From Gammaproteobacteria bacterium UBA2965 (GTDB lineage Bacteria > Pseudomonadota > Gammaproteobacteria > Pseudomonadales > Azotimanducaceae), in the NCBI GenBank assembly GCA_002348385.1, contig DEBD01000013.1:1-36098 (forward strand): a stretch of 36,098 bases of DNA, given 5' to 3'. Under the pieces are notes generated by a model. It did no database searches. It worked only from the letters and a program-made list of their open reading frames with translations, and was not told where the DNA came from. This document shows, one piece after another, positions 1-7,019 of this stretch. The number at the start of each line of letters is the position of its first letter. The first letter of the stretch is position 1. The translations under genes were made by a program, and so were the position numbers.

Positions 1-200
1 TGACTTGGGCTGACAGGCCGCATCGATTACTCCTCCTGGGCCTTGTAGACTGCTGGCTCGAGGAGGGCGCCATGGCGCGATCAGAGCATCACCCCAACGG
101 GCTGATTCACTACAATCCCCAGCTCAGCTACCCCGGCTTGGAAGGTCGCGACCTGGACCCGGATCAGCTCGCCAACTTGAACCGGCTGTATGCGCCCTAG
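1..200 (+). CDS. C-terminal fragment of an unidentified protein
   Basis: A frame is open from the left edge (first full codon at 3) to a TAG at 198-200, giving 65 residues that end in a charged stretch reading DLDPDQLANLNRLYAP. There is an in-frame ATG at 72, but the frame is equally open before it. The upstream part holds a Leu-rich segment and looks like ordinary coding sequence. I therefore read this as the end of a longer gene entering from the left rather than a 42-residue gene starting at 72. I do not recognise the family. The next gene starts seven bases after the stop, so the two may share a transcript. Confidence 0.5.
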   Translation, partial: TWADRPHRLLLLGLVDCWLEEGAMARSEHHPNGLIHYNPQLSYPGLEGRDLDPDQLANLNRLYAP

Positions 201-206
201 GCGTGA

Positions 207-671
207 GTGGTGAACATCGTGCCATTTCAGCCCCAGCACCGGGATGCCTTTGAGCGGCTGAATCTGGCCTGGATTACCCGGCACTGGGAACCGGAGCTAA
301 AGGATTTCCAGGTGCTCGGAGACCCCCAAAAACATATCATTGCCCACGGAGGCTACATCGCAATGGCCTTGGAGGATGACAACGCGGTGGGATGCTGTGC
401 GCTGATCCGTCAGGATGCCGCGTGCTTCGAGTTGGCCAAAATGGCCGTGGAAGAGTCGGTGCGGGGGCAGGGAATCGGCTGGGCGCTGGCGCATCACGTC
501 ATCGACCGGGCGCGTAGTCAGGGGGCCGAGCGTGTGTTTCTGGAGAGCAATACCGTGCTGACGCCGGCCATCAATCTGTACCGCAAGCTCGGCTTTAAGG
601 TGGTGACCGGGCCACCTTCGCCCTACGAGCGGGCGAACGTCCAGATGGAGCTCACTTTGGCCTCTCAATAG
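207..671 (+). CDS. GNAT family N-acetyltransferase
   Basis: This 154-residue protein has the length of a single-domain GNAT enzyme, which transfers an acetyl group from acetyl-CoA to an amine. The acetyl-CoA binding motif A is clear at about residues 75-95, with KMAVEESVRGQGIGWAL containing the R/Q-G-x-G-I/A core. Towards the C-terminus, the FLESNTVLTPAINLYRKLGF segment is the usual beta-strand/alpha-helix that ends the fold. The N-terminal ERLNLAWITRHWEPE resembles small MarR-associated or stand-alone GNATs. The start is GTG at 207; a second GTG follows at 210, and no strong ribosome binding site decides between them. The substrate cannot be told from sequence. Confidence 0.88.
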   Translation: MVNIVPFQPQHRDAFERLNLAWITRHWEPELKDFQVLGDPQKHIIAHGGYIAMALEDDNAVGCCALIRQDAACFELAKMAVEESVRGQGIGWALAHHVIDRARSQGAERVFLESNTVLTPAINLYRKLGFKVVTGPPSPYERANVQMELTLASQ

Positions 672-688
672 CCGCGATCTCCACCCTT

Positions 689-1081
689 ATGCAGATATCA
701 CAATCACTCAGCCAGGCACCCTATGTAAGTCTCGCTACATTCCGCCGATCGGGGGTGGCGGTACCCACAGCCGTATGGTGTGCCGAGGAGGGGGGCGACT
801 ACTTCATCTTTTCCGCTGGCGCGGCGGGTAAGGTCAAGCGCCTGAGCAATTCAGATCGAGCGCGGCTGGCGGTGTGTGACGTGCGCGGCAGGCTGCTCGG
901 CGAATGGCATGATGCGCTTGCCACGGTGATTTCCGAGCCGCAAGACGTTGCCCGCGCGCTGGCCGCGTTACGCCGCAAATACGGGTTCCAGATGCGGGTT
1001 GCAGACATTGGCGCCCGCCTGACCGGGCGCTTCAACAAGCGGGCGTACATTCGCGTCCGCCTGGTGGAGAATGCTAGCTGA
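689..1081 (+). CDS. PPOX class (pyridoxamine-phosphate-oxidase-like) flavin/F420 protein
   Basis: This 130-residue protein has the split-barrel fold of the PPOX class, in the subgroup usually named 'F420-dependent oxidoreductase' after Rv2061-like proteins. Recognisable parts are the first strand PYVSLATFRRSGVAVPTAVW, the GKVKRLSNSDRARLAVCDVRG segment that binds cofactor phosphate in this family, and the closing RAYIRVRLVE strand. The family binds FMN or F420 and carries out small-molecule redox chemistry. The F420 label is inherited from actinobacterial members and is not evidence that this organism makes F420. The gene starts 17 bases after the GNAT gene and is probably co-transcribed with it. 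A hairpin covers its stop codon. Confidence 0.85.
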   Translation: MQISQSLSQAPYVSLATFRRSGVAVPTAVWCAEEGGDYFIFSAGAAGKVKRLSNSDRARLAVCDVRGRLLGEWHDALATVISEPQDVARALAALRRKYGFQMRVADIGARLTGRFNKRAYIRVRLVENAS

Positions 1082-1100
1082 GCGGGTAGCTAAACCCGCT
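1081..1100 (+). terminator. Hairpin at the end of the PPOX gene
   Basis: AGCGGGT (1081-1087) pairs perfectly with ACCCGCT (1094-1100) around a six-base loop, giving a GC-rich 7-bp stem that begins on the last base of the stop codon. It lies between convergent genes and could terminate transcription from the left. Only TTGTC follows it, so the U-tract is poor and intrinsic termination is uncertain. Confidence 0.4.
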
Positions 1101-1179
1101 TGTCATGGGCTTTAGTGCGGCTTGTTCCGCTTTGTCTTTCAAGCGGTCCAACTCGGCGCCGTCCAGCCACACACTTGCC

Positions 1180-2871
1180 TTATCGCGCCCAGATCCCGCC
1201 GCGGAGGTCGGTGGGCGGCGTGAGTTCGGGACCGGTTTGTGTGTGCTGAACGGGTTGGCTGCTGAGCATTGAGTTGGCCATGGGGCAGGTATGGGTTTCC
1301 CGGTACGCCAGTGCCGTTGCAAGACGGGCTTCCGCCGTATCTCCCAGCAGGTGCCCGAAATCGTCTTCCACCACGCAGCCGGGTAGCGAGGTGGGTAGCC
1401 CTGAACCGCCTGGACTGAAGCCGTCGCCGTACTCGCCGAAGCCTTTCGCGTTGATCAAAGCGAACTGAATGGAGAAGTAAGTGGTTCCGCAGTTGTCGAA
1501 CGCATAGAAGCCATAGGGCTTGCCGCAGGTGGTCGCACCGATCTGAATGACCTCAATGTCGATGCCGCGCAACGCATTCATGATGGCCTCGCTGGCGGAA
1601 CAGGTTTCCGGCCCGGTGAGGACGAACAGTCGTGGGAGGTTGAGGGTAGGCAGCGGCTGACCGCTGGCCAGAGAAAATCCGACGGTGGTTTCTATGAACG
1701 GTTCGGGCGCCAGCACTGCGCCGGTGACCGGATTCACGCTGGGATGCTTGTCGCTGAACTTCAGTTCGCCAAACGTTCTGCCCGACGCGGCGGATGGTCC
1801 TGCAATCATGTAAGCAAGCTGATTGGCGATGTCGCTGAAACCACCGAGGTTGTAGCGAACATCGAGTATGAGGTCGGTGATGGATTGGCCCGCCAGGGTG
1901 TTCACCGCGTTCACCAGCTCGCGTTCTGCTGTGGCGATGTGATTGCTAAAAAATAGATAGCCCACCGGCCCGCTGGGGGTGTCGAAAACCCGCTCGAATT
2001 GAACGGGGTCTACGTTAATCTCGGCGGAGGTCATGTTGATGGTGCGGGTGGCGTTGGATCCCAGGTCGCGCACCTGGAACTGATGGGTCTCGCCCAAGGT
2101 GGGGGGAAACAAACCGTTGTTTAACGTGTCAATGTCGTCACTGTCCGCGATAGCAGCGCCATCCACAGAGATGATGCGTGCGCCTCGGGTCAGCCCGGCG
2201 GCGGTGGCCGGTGAATCCGGTTCGGTGACCACTACTACCACCTCGCGCGGTGGAGCGCTACGCAAGATGGCAAAGTCCGCCCCATATCCGGCGCTGATGC
2301 CCTCTTGGGAGAGCGCCTCAAACTCGTCTGTGGGCACGGTGAAGTGTGCGTTGTCTTTCGGATTGCCCGACGGCGCGAGCGCGAAGGTCTTCATCAGCTC
2401 GAAATACTCGGGCGTGCCGTAGGCCGCGGGATCTTCGTCCACGATCTCGTCGTACCACAGGTACAGCTCGTTGCTCCACGAACGCAGCCAGTTGTTCTCG
2501 TCTTCGGTAGTACCCTGCATGTCGAACGGATCGCCCGGCCGGGGTGACATACACAGATCTTTGTAGGTGCTGGAATCTCTGAAAATGCCCGCCTCAAAGT
2601 CGCTTTGAGCTACCGGTGCGGGTTGCGGGGTTGGCGCGAAGTCGTTGCCGCTGCCACCGCCACCACCACATCCGGCGATGAGCAGCAGGTTCAGGCAGGA
2701 GAGCAGGTGCAGGCGCGCGCGCCGGGTCAGGGTGGCCAGATCGCGCTGCCGCTCAGGATGGCCGTAGACGCGCTCGCAGACGGGCGCGCGTTCCCGATAG
2801 TAGGCCTCGGGCTGGCGCCGTGCCTCAGCGGGCGTTGTACGCGCGAATCTGCTCGTTGACCTGCTCCGCAA
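1180..2871 (-). CDS. S41 family C-terminal-processing-like peptidase, lipoprotein
   Basis: The coding frame is 563 residues. A lipobox (LLLIAGC) precedes a Gly run, with the lipidated Cys at about residue 68, so the mature protein is probably tethered in the envelope. It is followed by an N-terminal helical region with WLRSWSNELYLWYDEI, a PDZ-like segment (PATAAGLTRGARIISVDG) and the S41 catalytic domain. That domain has LILDVRYNLGG, the nucleophile region ETCSASEAIMNAL (Ser after Cys-Ser-Ala) and GATTCGKPYG with the base Lys. Such proteases cleave exposed C-termini of periplasmic proteins. The start is unclear: the only in-frame standard start before the lipobox is TTG at 2871, inside the previous gene, which leaves an unusually long leader. 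Translational coupling or a rare start nearer the lipobox is possible. Function is sure, start is not. Confidence 0.85.
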   Translation of the reverse strand: MRSRSTSRFARTTPAEARRQPEAYYRERAPVCERVYGHPERQRDLATLTRRARLHLLSCLNLLLIAGCGGGGGSGNDFAPTPQPAPVAQSDFEAGIFRDSSTYKDLCMSPRPGDPFDMQGTTEDENNWLRSWSNELYLWYDEIVDEDPAAYGTPEYFELMKTFALAPSGNPKDNAHFTVPTDEFEALSQEGISAGYGADFAILRSAPPREVVVVVTEPDSPATAAGLTRGARIISVDGAAIADSDDIDTLNNGLFPPTLGETHQFQVRDLGSNATRTINMTSAEINVDPVQFERVFDTPSGPVGYLFFSNHIATAERELVNAVNTLAGQSITDLILDVRYNLGGFSDIANQLAYMIAGPSAASGRTFGELKFSDKHPSVNPVTGAVLAPEPFIETTVGFSLASGQPLPTLNLPRLFVLTGPETCSASEAIMNALRGIDIEVIQIGATTCGKPYGFYAFDNCGTTYFSIQFALINAKGFGEYGDGFSPGGSGLPTSLPGCVVEDDFGHLLGDTAEARLATALAYRETHTCPMANSMLSSQPVQHTQTGPELTPPTDLRGGIWAR

Positions 2872-3175
2872 TCTGATTCATCGACTCAAAGCGGGTGTTG
2901 TAGGTCTCCACCAGTTCGGTTTTCTGCTCCGGCGTGATCTCCTCACCTAAGGATTCCTCCACTCCGGACAGACAGGTCAGCGCGGTCTCGGTGTCCGCCA
3001 CGTAAGCGCGCATTGCCGACACCCCATCGAGCATTTGCTCTTTCGATGCCGTCGTGCCGTCGGGTACCTCCGGCGCGCCGGGAAACGCGCACTCCGACAA
3101 ATCCACCGTGCCCTGGGCTGCGTACACGGCCCCGCTGATCAACATGGCCATAGCAGCCAACGCCCACTTGTGCAT
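2825..3175 (-). CDS. Small exported protein of unknown function
   Basis: This 116-residue protein has a classic signal peptide, MHKWALAAMAMLISGAVYA, with likely cleavage before AQG. ATG at 3175 is chosen because the signal peptide begins there and GAGAAGTG sits just upstream. The open frame extends further upstream but reads as non-coding. The mature part is acidic and helical, with two Cys (SECAFPG and ALTCLSG) that could form a periplasmic disulfide. It ends in a Glu/Gln/Asn-rich amphipathic helix. I do not recognise a family. It precedes the S41 protease gene on the same strand and overlaps its apparent start by 47 bases, so it may be a partner, adaptor or substrate of that protease. Confidence 0.7.
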   Translation of the reverse strand: MHKWALAAMAMLISGAVYAAQGTVDLSECAFPGAPEVPDGTTASKEQMLDGVSAMRAYVADTETALTCLSGVEESLGEEITPEQKTELVETYNTRFESMNQIAEQVNEQIRAYNAR

Positions 3176-3249
3176 GTCACTTCTCACTTTGAATCCGGTC
3201 GCCAAGTATAATCGTTCGGCCCAGGGGTAGGGCAAGGATAGGGGGTAGC
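3176..3249. promoter_or_regulatory. Divergent intergenic region with a -10-like box
   Basis: These 74 bases separate divergent genes and must serve both directions. A perfect TATAAT lies at 3207-3212 on the plus strand, but no good -35 box sits 16-18 bases upstream. The overlapping minus-strand hexamer TATACT (3204-3209) could be a -10 for the exported-protein gene. AGGATAGGGGG just before 3250 supplies the plus-strand ribosome binding site. Confidence 0.35.
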
Positions 3250-4164
3250 ATGAGTAAGGTTCGTTTCGGAATTGGCTTGCGTCGCTTCGAGAATACGGCG
3301 GCGGACGCACGGAATGCGGAGGCGCTGGGTTACGAATTCGTCTCCACGGGCGAACACGTATTCTTTCATGGGCCTACTGGAAACGGCCTGATTTCATTGG
3401 CCGCCGCCGCCGGCGCCACCACTACCATCGGGCTCATGAGCACCATCACGCTCGTACCGCTTTATCCCGCGGCACTATTGGCGAAGCAGGTGGCGGCGCT
3501 GGATGTGGTCTCCGGAGGGCGCTTCCATCTGGGTGTTGGGGTGGGGGGTGAGTTCGCAAAGGAATTCGAAGCCTGCGGGGTGCCCATCGAGGAGCGCGGT
3601 GCGCGCACCAATGAGGCGCTGGAAGTGATGCAGCGTCTTTGGACTGAGGATAACGTCAACTTCGACGGCCGTTTCAACACTCTGGGTGGCGTAACGCTGG
3701 CGCCGAAGCCCGTCAGCCAGCCGCATCCGCCGGTGTGGATATCCGGTCGCAGTGAGGCAGCCATGCGGCGTTGTGCACGCTTTGGCGACGGCTGGCTGCC
3801 TTACATGTACACGCCGGAAAAGCTGGCGGGTAGCCTTGCCAACATCGAGTCGTTTTCCGCGGACGTCGAGCGTGCCGCATCGGTGCAACCGGGTTTGTTC
3901 ATCTTTTTCGCCGTCCACGAGGACCGCGACCAGGCCATCAAGATGGCCAGCGACCGGCTGTCGGTGCAGTACAACCAGGATTTTTCCGCGCTGGTGGGGC
4001 GCTATGCGCTGGCCGGCAATCCGGACGACTGTATTGCCCGGCTGCGCGAGTATGTGGATGCCGGTGCGCGCACGGTGATCCTCAACTCAGCCTGTCCGGG
4101 TGCATACGTCGAGGAAAACGAACGCCTCTTCGCTCAGAGCGTGCTGCCCGCACTGCGCGCCTGA
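3250..4164 (+). CDS. LLM class flavin (F420-type) oxidoreductase
   Basis: This 304-residue protein is a luciferase-like TIM barrel. It has the usual start (KVRFGIGLRRFENTAADARNAEALGYEFV), the central block LAKQVAALDVVSGGRFHLGVG, followed by GVGGEFAKEFEACGV, then APKPVSQPHPPVWISGRSE and AMRRCARFGDGW. These match the subgroup named TIGR03619-type 'F420-dependent' LLM oxidoreductases. The family catalyses hydride transfer or monooxygenation with reduced flavin or F420, and the substrate is unknown. Outside actinobacteria, FMN is as plausible as F420. The gene stands alone on its strand, diverging from the exported-protein/S41 pair and facing the amidohydrolase gene. Confidence 0.88.
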   Translation: MSKVRFGIGLRRFENTAADARNAEALGYEFVSTGEHVFFHGPTGNGLISLAAAAGATTTIGLMSTITLVPLYPAALLAKQVAALDVVSGGRFHLGVGVGGEFAKEFEACGVPIEERGARTNEALEVMQRLWTEDNVNFDGRFNTLGGVTLAPKPVSQPHPPVWISGRSEAAMRRCARFGDGWLPYMYTPEKLAGSLANIESFSADVERAASVQPGLFIFFAVHEDRDQAIKMASDRLSVQYNQDFSALVGRYALAGNPDDCIARLREYVDAGARTVILNSACPGAYVEENERLFAQSVLPALRA

Positions 4165-4308
4165 TCCACCGCTTTCGCTCTCTATGTTGAAGTGTCCGCG
4201 TGTGCTGGTGATAGGTCGCCACACCCGATTGTCCGCATAGGCAAAGACCATGGCATCGATGGCAATGGCGATTAGGCTCAAGCGGTCGAGGAAACCGCGG
4301 CGTACGCG

Positions 4309-5559
4309 CTACGGATGCGTGGTTACGACGTGTCCGGCTTGGATGACGCGTACCACCTGCTCGAGTGCCTGGAGATCTTCCAACGGATTGCCGTCGAGCA
4401 GCACGATGTCGGCCCGCATGCCTGGCTCCAGCGCCCCAATCTCACTGTCCAGATAAAGAAACCTGGCGGCCGTGTGGGTCATCGCACTTATGACGGCGTT
4501 GTTATCGAGCACATCGGCCAGCAATCGAACCTCCGGCATGAAGGCATCGTCGGCCAATGGCCACGGATTATCGGTGCCGAACGCGATTGGAATTCGGTGT
4601 GTCTGCAGCGTGCGTAGATTGAGCAGCGCCTGCCGCAGGCGGTCGGCGCGGTCGGCACCGCGTCGCCGGGCACTCACCTCGGGCGACAGCCACGACAAGG
4701 TACTCTGCACCACTAGGGTGGCTTCGAGGCCCCGAAGTTGCTCCGTGTGCTCCGCGAGGCTGCCAATGATCGGTGTGTGAACGATTCGTGCCACGCCCAG
4801 CTGCGTCAGAAAGGCGAAGTCGCTGGCGGTACGCGTGTGCGCGATCAGCGGCACTTGCTGCGCTCGCGCTTCGTCGATAACCGCCTGAACGACGATATCG
4901 TCGATAACGATGCGCGGGTGCAACTCGCGGTCGTGCACGAGCTTGATCATGTCTGCCCGTGCGGAAACAAGATTGCGCACCGCATCACGGGCATGCGTGG
5001 CATTCCCGATGGCCACGGCTAGCTTGCCCTGGCAGTAGCGGTTGCCACGGCACAACGTGGGTGCGGGATGATCCCCGGGTGCGCTCAACATGCCACCCGA
5101 CGCTATCAGCCTGGGGCCTTGCAGATCGCCGTTGGCCAGCCGATCCCGTATCTCGAAGATCTCGGGTACGTGGTCGCCGGGCGAGACGATAGTGGTAAAC
5201 CCTGCGGTGAGCAGGCGCGTCAGCAGATCGGGGAGCTTTCTGCGGATGTAACGTTGAAGGGATCGATCGCTGCGAAATCCCTGGTAGGCAAATAGATGGC
5301 GATGGGTGTCGATGAAACCAGGCATGGCGGTGGCGCCATCGCCATCTATTTGCGTAGGGGTAGGCGAGGGAGGCTCTCCGTTGCCCAACGCCGCGATGTG
5401 GCCCTGATCGATCTCGATCCAGCCATGTTCGATGTGACCGCCGAGGCCATCGACCACACGTACGTTGACAAGCTGCCATTGCCCCAGCGAGGTCTGGGGA
5501 CAGCACAGGAGCAGCGTGACGAGGAAGCGCGCCGCCGGCCGGCTAGGTCGCGACGTCAT
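4309..5559 (-). CDS. Exported metal-dependent amidohydrolase
   Basis: This 416-residue protein belongs to the imidazolonepropionase/prolidase-like amidohydrolase group. It has an N-terminal signal sequence (FLVTLLLCCPQTSLG) and then the small beta-sandwich VRVVDGLGGHIEHGWIEID. The barrel carries the metal ligands: HRH in PGFIDTHRHLF, a candidate bridging Lys in ADMIKLVHD, His in VPLIAHTRT, His in ARIVHTPI and the catalytic Asp in AFGTDNPW. The closing LEPGMRADIVLLDGNPLEDL is the family's C-terminal sandwich. It would hydrolyse an amide or cyclic amide in the periplasm; the substrate is not predictable. ATG at 5559 lies nine bases after the 36-codon micro-ORF described separately, and the two are probably co-transcribed. 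Confidence 0.88.
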   Translation of the reverse strand: MTSRPSRPAARFLVTLLLCCPQTSLGQWQLVNVRVVDGLGGHIEHGWIEIDQGHIAALGNGEPPSPTPTQIDGDGATAMPGFIDTHRHLFAYQGFRSDRSLQRYIRRKLPDLLTRLLTAGFTTIVSPGDHVPEIFEIRDRLANGDLQGPRLIASGGMLSAPGDHPAPTLCRGNRYCQGKLAVAIGNATHARDAVRNLVSARADMIKLVHDRELHPRIVIDDIVVQAVIDEARAQQVPLIAHTRTASDFAFLTQLGVARIVHTPIIGSLAEHTEQLRGLEATLVVQSTLSWLSPEVSARRRGADRADRLRQALLNLRTLQTHRIPIAFGTDNPWPLADDAFMPEVRLLADVLDNNAVISAMTHTAARFLYLDSEIGALEPGMRADIVLLDGNPLEDLQALEQVVRVIQAGHVVTTHP

Positions 5560-5568
5560 CGTGAAGAT

Positions 5569-5679
5569 TTACAGGAGGAAAAATAGCCCGATCATGCACA
5601 ACACGGCAAGTGCTGTGATTACCCCGAATGTCCCTTCCAGGTTAACGTCGTCGCGCGATGTTCTGTCGCTTTGAATCAT
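5569..5679 (-). CDS. Micro-ORF: 36-residue single-pass membrane peptide
   Basis: ATG at 5679 to TAA at 5569-5571 encodes 36 residues: a charged N-terminus (MIQSDRTSRDDVNLEG) followed by one hydrophobic helix (VITALAVLCMIGLFFLL) that runs to the stop. AGGG lies a few bases upstream of the ATG. The frame ends nine bases before the amidohydrolase ATG on the same strand, the spacing of operon partners. The soluble-then-membrane design looks like a real small protein rather than chance, but no family is recognised. It could also act as a leader for the amidohydrolase gene. Moderate confidence. Confidence 0.5.
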   Translation of the reverse strand: MIQSDRTSRDDVNLEGTFGVITALAVLCMIGLFFLL

Positions 5680-5774
5680 TGTGACCCTGTGGTCTTTCGA
5701 CCTGTGGCTTGCGCGATCGCGGTGCCGCGTGAGGGCGCGAAAGTAGAAGCAGCCCGATTCGGTGTCAACGGATC

Positions 5775-5787
5775 ATTGGTTACCAAT
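5775..5787. promoter_or_regulatory. 13-base palindrome in a divergent promoter region
   Basis: ATTGGTTACCAAT is a perfect 6-1-6 palindrome in the region between the micro-ORF/amidohydrolase genes and the carboxymuconolactone-decarboxylase-like gene. GTTAC occurs within it and again at 5789-5793 and 5809-5813. The shape suits a dimeric regulator's operator. No regulator gene lies next to it, so this is a candidate only. Confidence 0.35.
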
Positions 5788-5855
5788 TGTTACAACTGGG
5801 TGTGTGTGTTACAGCTTGACGCCGGGAAGCGAACCATCGGCGAAGGGGGAGGCCA

Positions 5856-6416
5856 ATGCGGTTGCCGGAATTGGAAGAAAGTGCGTTGAGCGAGGCGCAG
5901 CGCGAAGTGTTACAGGCCATCAGAAGTGGGCCACGGGCCAGCCAGCATGGCGCCATTGGGCTGGTGGGGCCGTTCGGCGTGTGGGTGCGGGCGCCGCAGA
6001 TCGGAAATGCCATTCAGGCGCTGGGTGCGGCCGCTCGCTACCAGACCGAATTGGACGAGGCGGTGAAGGAAGTGGCGATCTGCACGGTGGGCGCTTTCTA
6101 TCAGGCCAAGTTCGAGTTTGCCGCCCACGGCGCGCTGGCTCGGGGTGTGGGTGTAAGCGAGCAGGCCGTGGAGCAGTTGCGCGTTGGCCAGACGCCGGAC
6201 CTTCCGGCGCCGCAAGCGTTGGCGAATCGGGTCGCCCGATCTTTGCTGGAGCAGCACCGTATGGACGTTGCCACCTATAGCGAGGCGCTGGCCGAGTTCG
6301 GCGAGCAGGGCTTGATCGAACTGGTAAGCGTCATCGGCTACTACTGCTTGGTATCGCTGACGCTGAACGCCTTCGAGGTGCCTGTTAGGGAGGGGATGGC
6401 CGATCCTTTTCCTTGA
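5856..6416 (+). CDS. Carboxymuconolactone decarboxylase (CMD/AhpD-like) family protein
   Basis: This 186-residue all-helical protein has the length of the single-domain CMD family. It shows the family's early LSEAQREVLQAIRSGPRA and GPFGVWVRAPQIGNAIQALGAAARYQ, then the core ELDEAVKEVAICTVGAFYQA followed by KFEFAAH. The single Cys in VAICTVGA replaces the C-x-x-C pair of true AhpD peroxidase partners. A thiol peroxidase role is therefore unlikely, and a lyase or hydrolase-like role is more plausible. The start at 5856 is supported by GGGGGAGG at 5845-5852. The gene stands alone before tRNA-Arg. Confidence 0.82.
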   Translation: MRLPELEESALSEAQREVLQAIRSGPRASQHGAIGLVGPFGVWVRAPQIGNAIQALGAAARYQTELDEAVKEVAICTVGAFYQAKFEFAAHGALARGVGVSEQAVEQLRVGQTPDLPAPQALANRVARSLLEQHRMDVATYSEALAEFGEQGLIELVSVIGYYCLVSLTLNAFEVPVREGMADPFP

Positions 6417-6482
6417 GCGCCCGGGCCCCGGAGCATTTCTTGACGGCACCGGAGGCCTTCCAGATAATGGCGCGCCCTCAAC

Positions 6483-6560
6483 GCACCCGTAGCTCAGTTG
6501 GATTAGAGCACCGGTCTACGAAACCGGGGGTCGTAGGTTCGAATCCTACCGGGTGCGCCA
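6483..6560 (+). tRNA. tRNA-Arg (anticodon ACG)
   Basis: The full cloverleaf is visible. The acceptor strands GCACCCG and CGGGTGC pair perfectly, followed by discriminator G and encoded CCA. The anticodon stem CCGGT/ACCGG encloses loop CTACGAA with anticodon ACG, and the T arm GTAGG/CCTAC carries TTCGAAT. It decodes CGU/CGC/CGA after A-to-I editing. It lies between the CMD-family gene and the oad genes. Confidence 0.97.
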
Positions 6561-6684
6561 TTGTCGCTGCCGGTCGCTTCGCGACCTATCCCGGTGTCTG
6601 CCTTCGGCACCAGCTTGCAGCGAGGCGGTATCTCGGTATTTGATTGGATAACCTACGCAAGCCGCTGAAATTCCCGGATAAACT

Positions 6685-6713
6685 TTCAATTTTCTGAAGC
6701 CGGTGTGTATACT
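6685..6713 (+). promoter_or_regulatory. Putative promoter of the oad operon
   Basis: TATACT at 6708-6713 (5 of 6 matches to the -10 consensus) is preceded by a weak -35 (TTCAAT at 6685-6690) with a 17-base spacer. It lies about 40 bases upstream of the oadG start. The remaining stretch between the tRNA and this site shows no other feature. Confidence 0.35.
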
Positions 6714-6754
6714 CGCGTCCCCGCGATTGCGGCCCCGGGCCAAAGTTAGAAGCC

Positions 6755-6988
6755 ATGGAAAGTTCGCTTGCACAAAGCCTGCCAGACCTGCTCGTAGTGG
6801 GGCTGGAGCTTATGCTACTCGGCATGGGTACGGTGTTCGTATTTCTCACGCTTCTCGTGGCGGCAACCCGTACCATGTCCCGCCTGGTGCGCCGGTTGGA
6901 AGGTGATCCGATCGATGCAGCGGCAACGGCGGAGGAGATCGCGGCTATCGCGTCTGCGCTGGAGCTGCACCGCCGCCGAGCGGCATAA
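6755..6988 (+). CDS. oadG: Oxaloacetate decarboxylase gamma subunit
   Basis: This 77-residue protein has one N-terminal membrane helix (LLVVGLELMLLGMGTVFVFL), the hallmark GMGTVFVFL stretch of OadG/Na+-pump decarboxylase gamma subunits, and a basic-then-acidic cytoplasmic tail. OadG is the small subunit that holds the alpha and beta subunits of the biotin-dependent sodium pump together. The order gamma-alpha-beta here is the usual operon order. The oadA start lies 31 bases downstream. The tail is short and lacks the metal-binding His-rich end of some gamma subunits, having only HRRRAA. Confidence 0.88.
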   Translation: MESSLAQSLPDLLVVGLELMLLGMGTVFVFLTLLVAATRTMSRLVRRLEGDPIDAAATAEEIAAIASALELHRRRAA

Positions 6989-7019
6989 CGCTCAACGCGC
7001 GACTCGCAAGAAGAGGTAA

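Noticed and set aside
3207..3212. Perfect TATAAT as a firm promoter call
   Set aside because: No -35 at proper spacing was found, so only the region is reported, at low confidence.
6413..6643. Plus-strand ORF with a SVGLEHRSTKPGVVGSNP-like peptide
   Set aside because: It reads through tRNA-Arg(ACG) and is not a gene.
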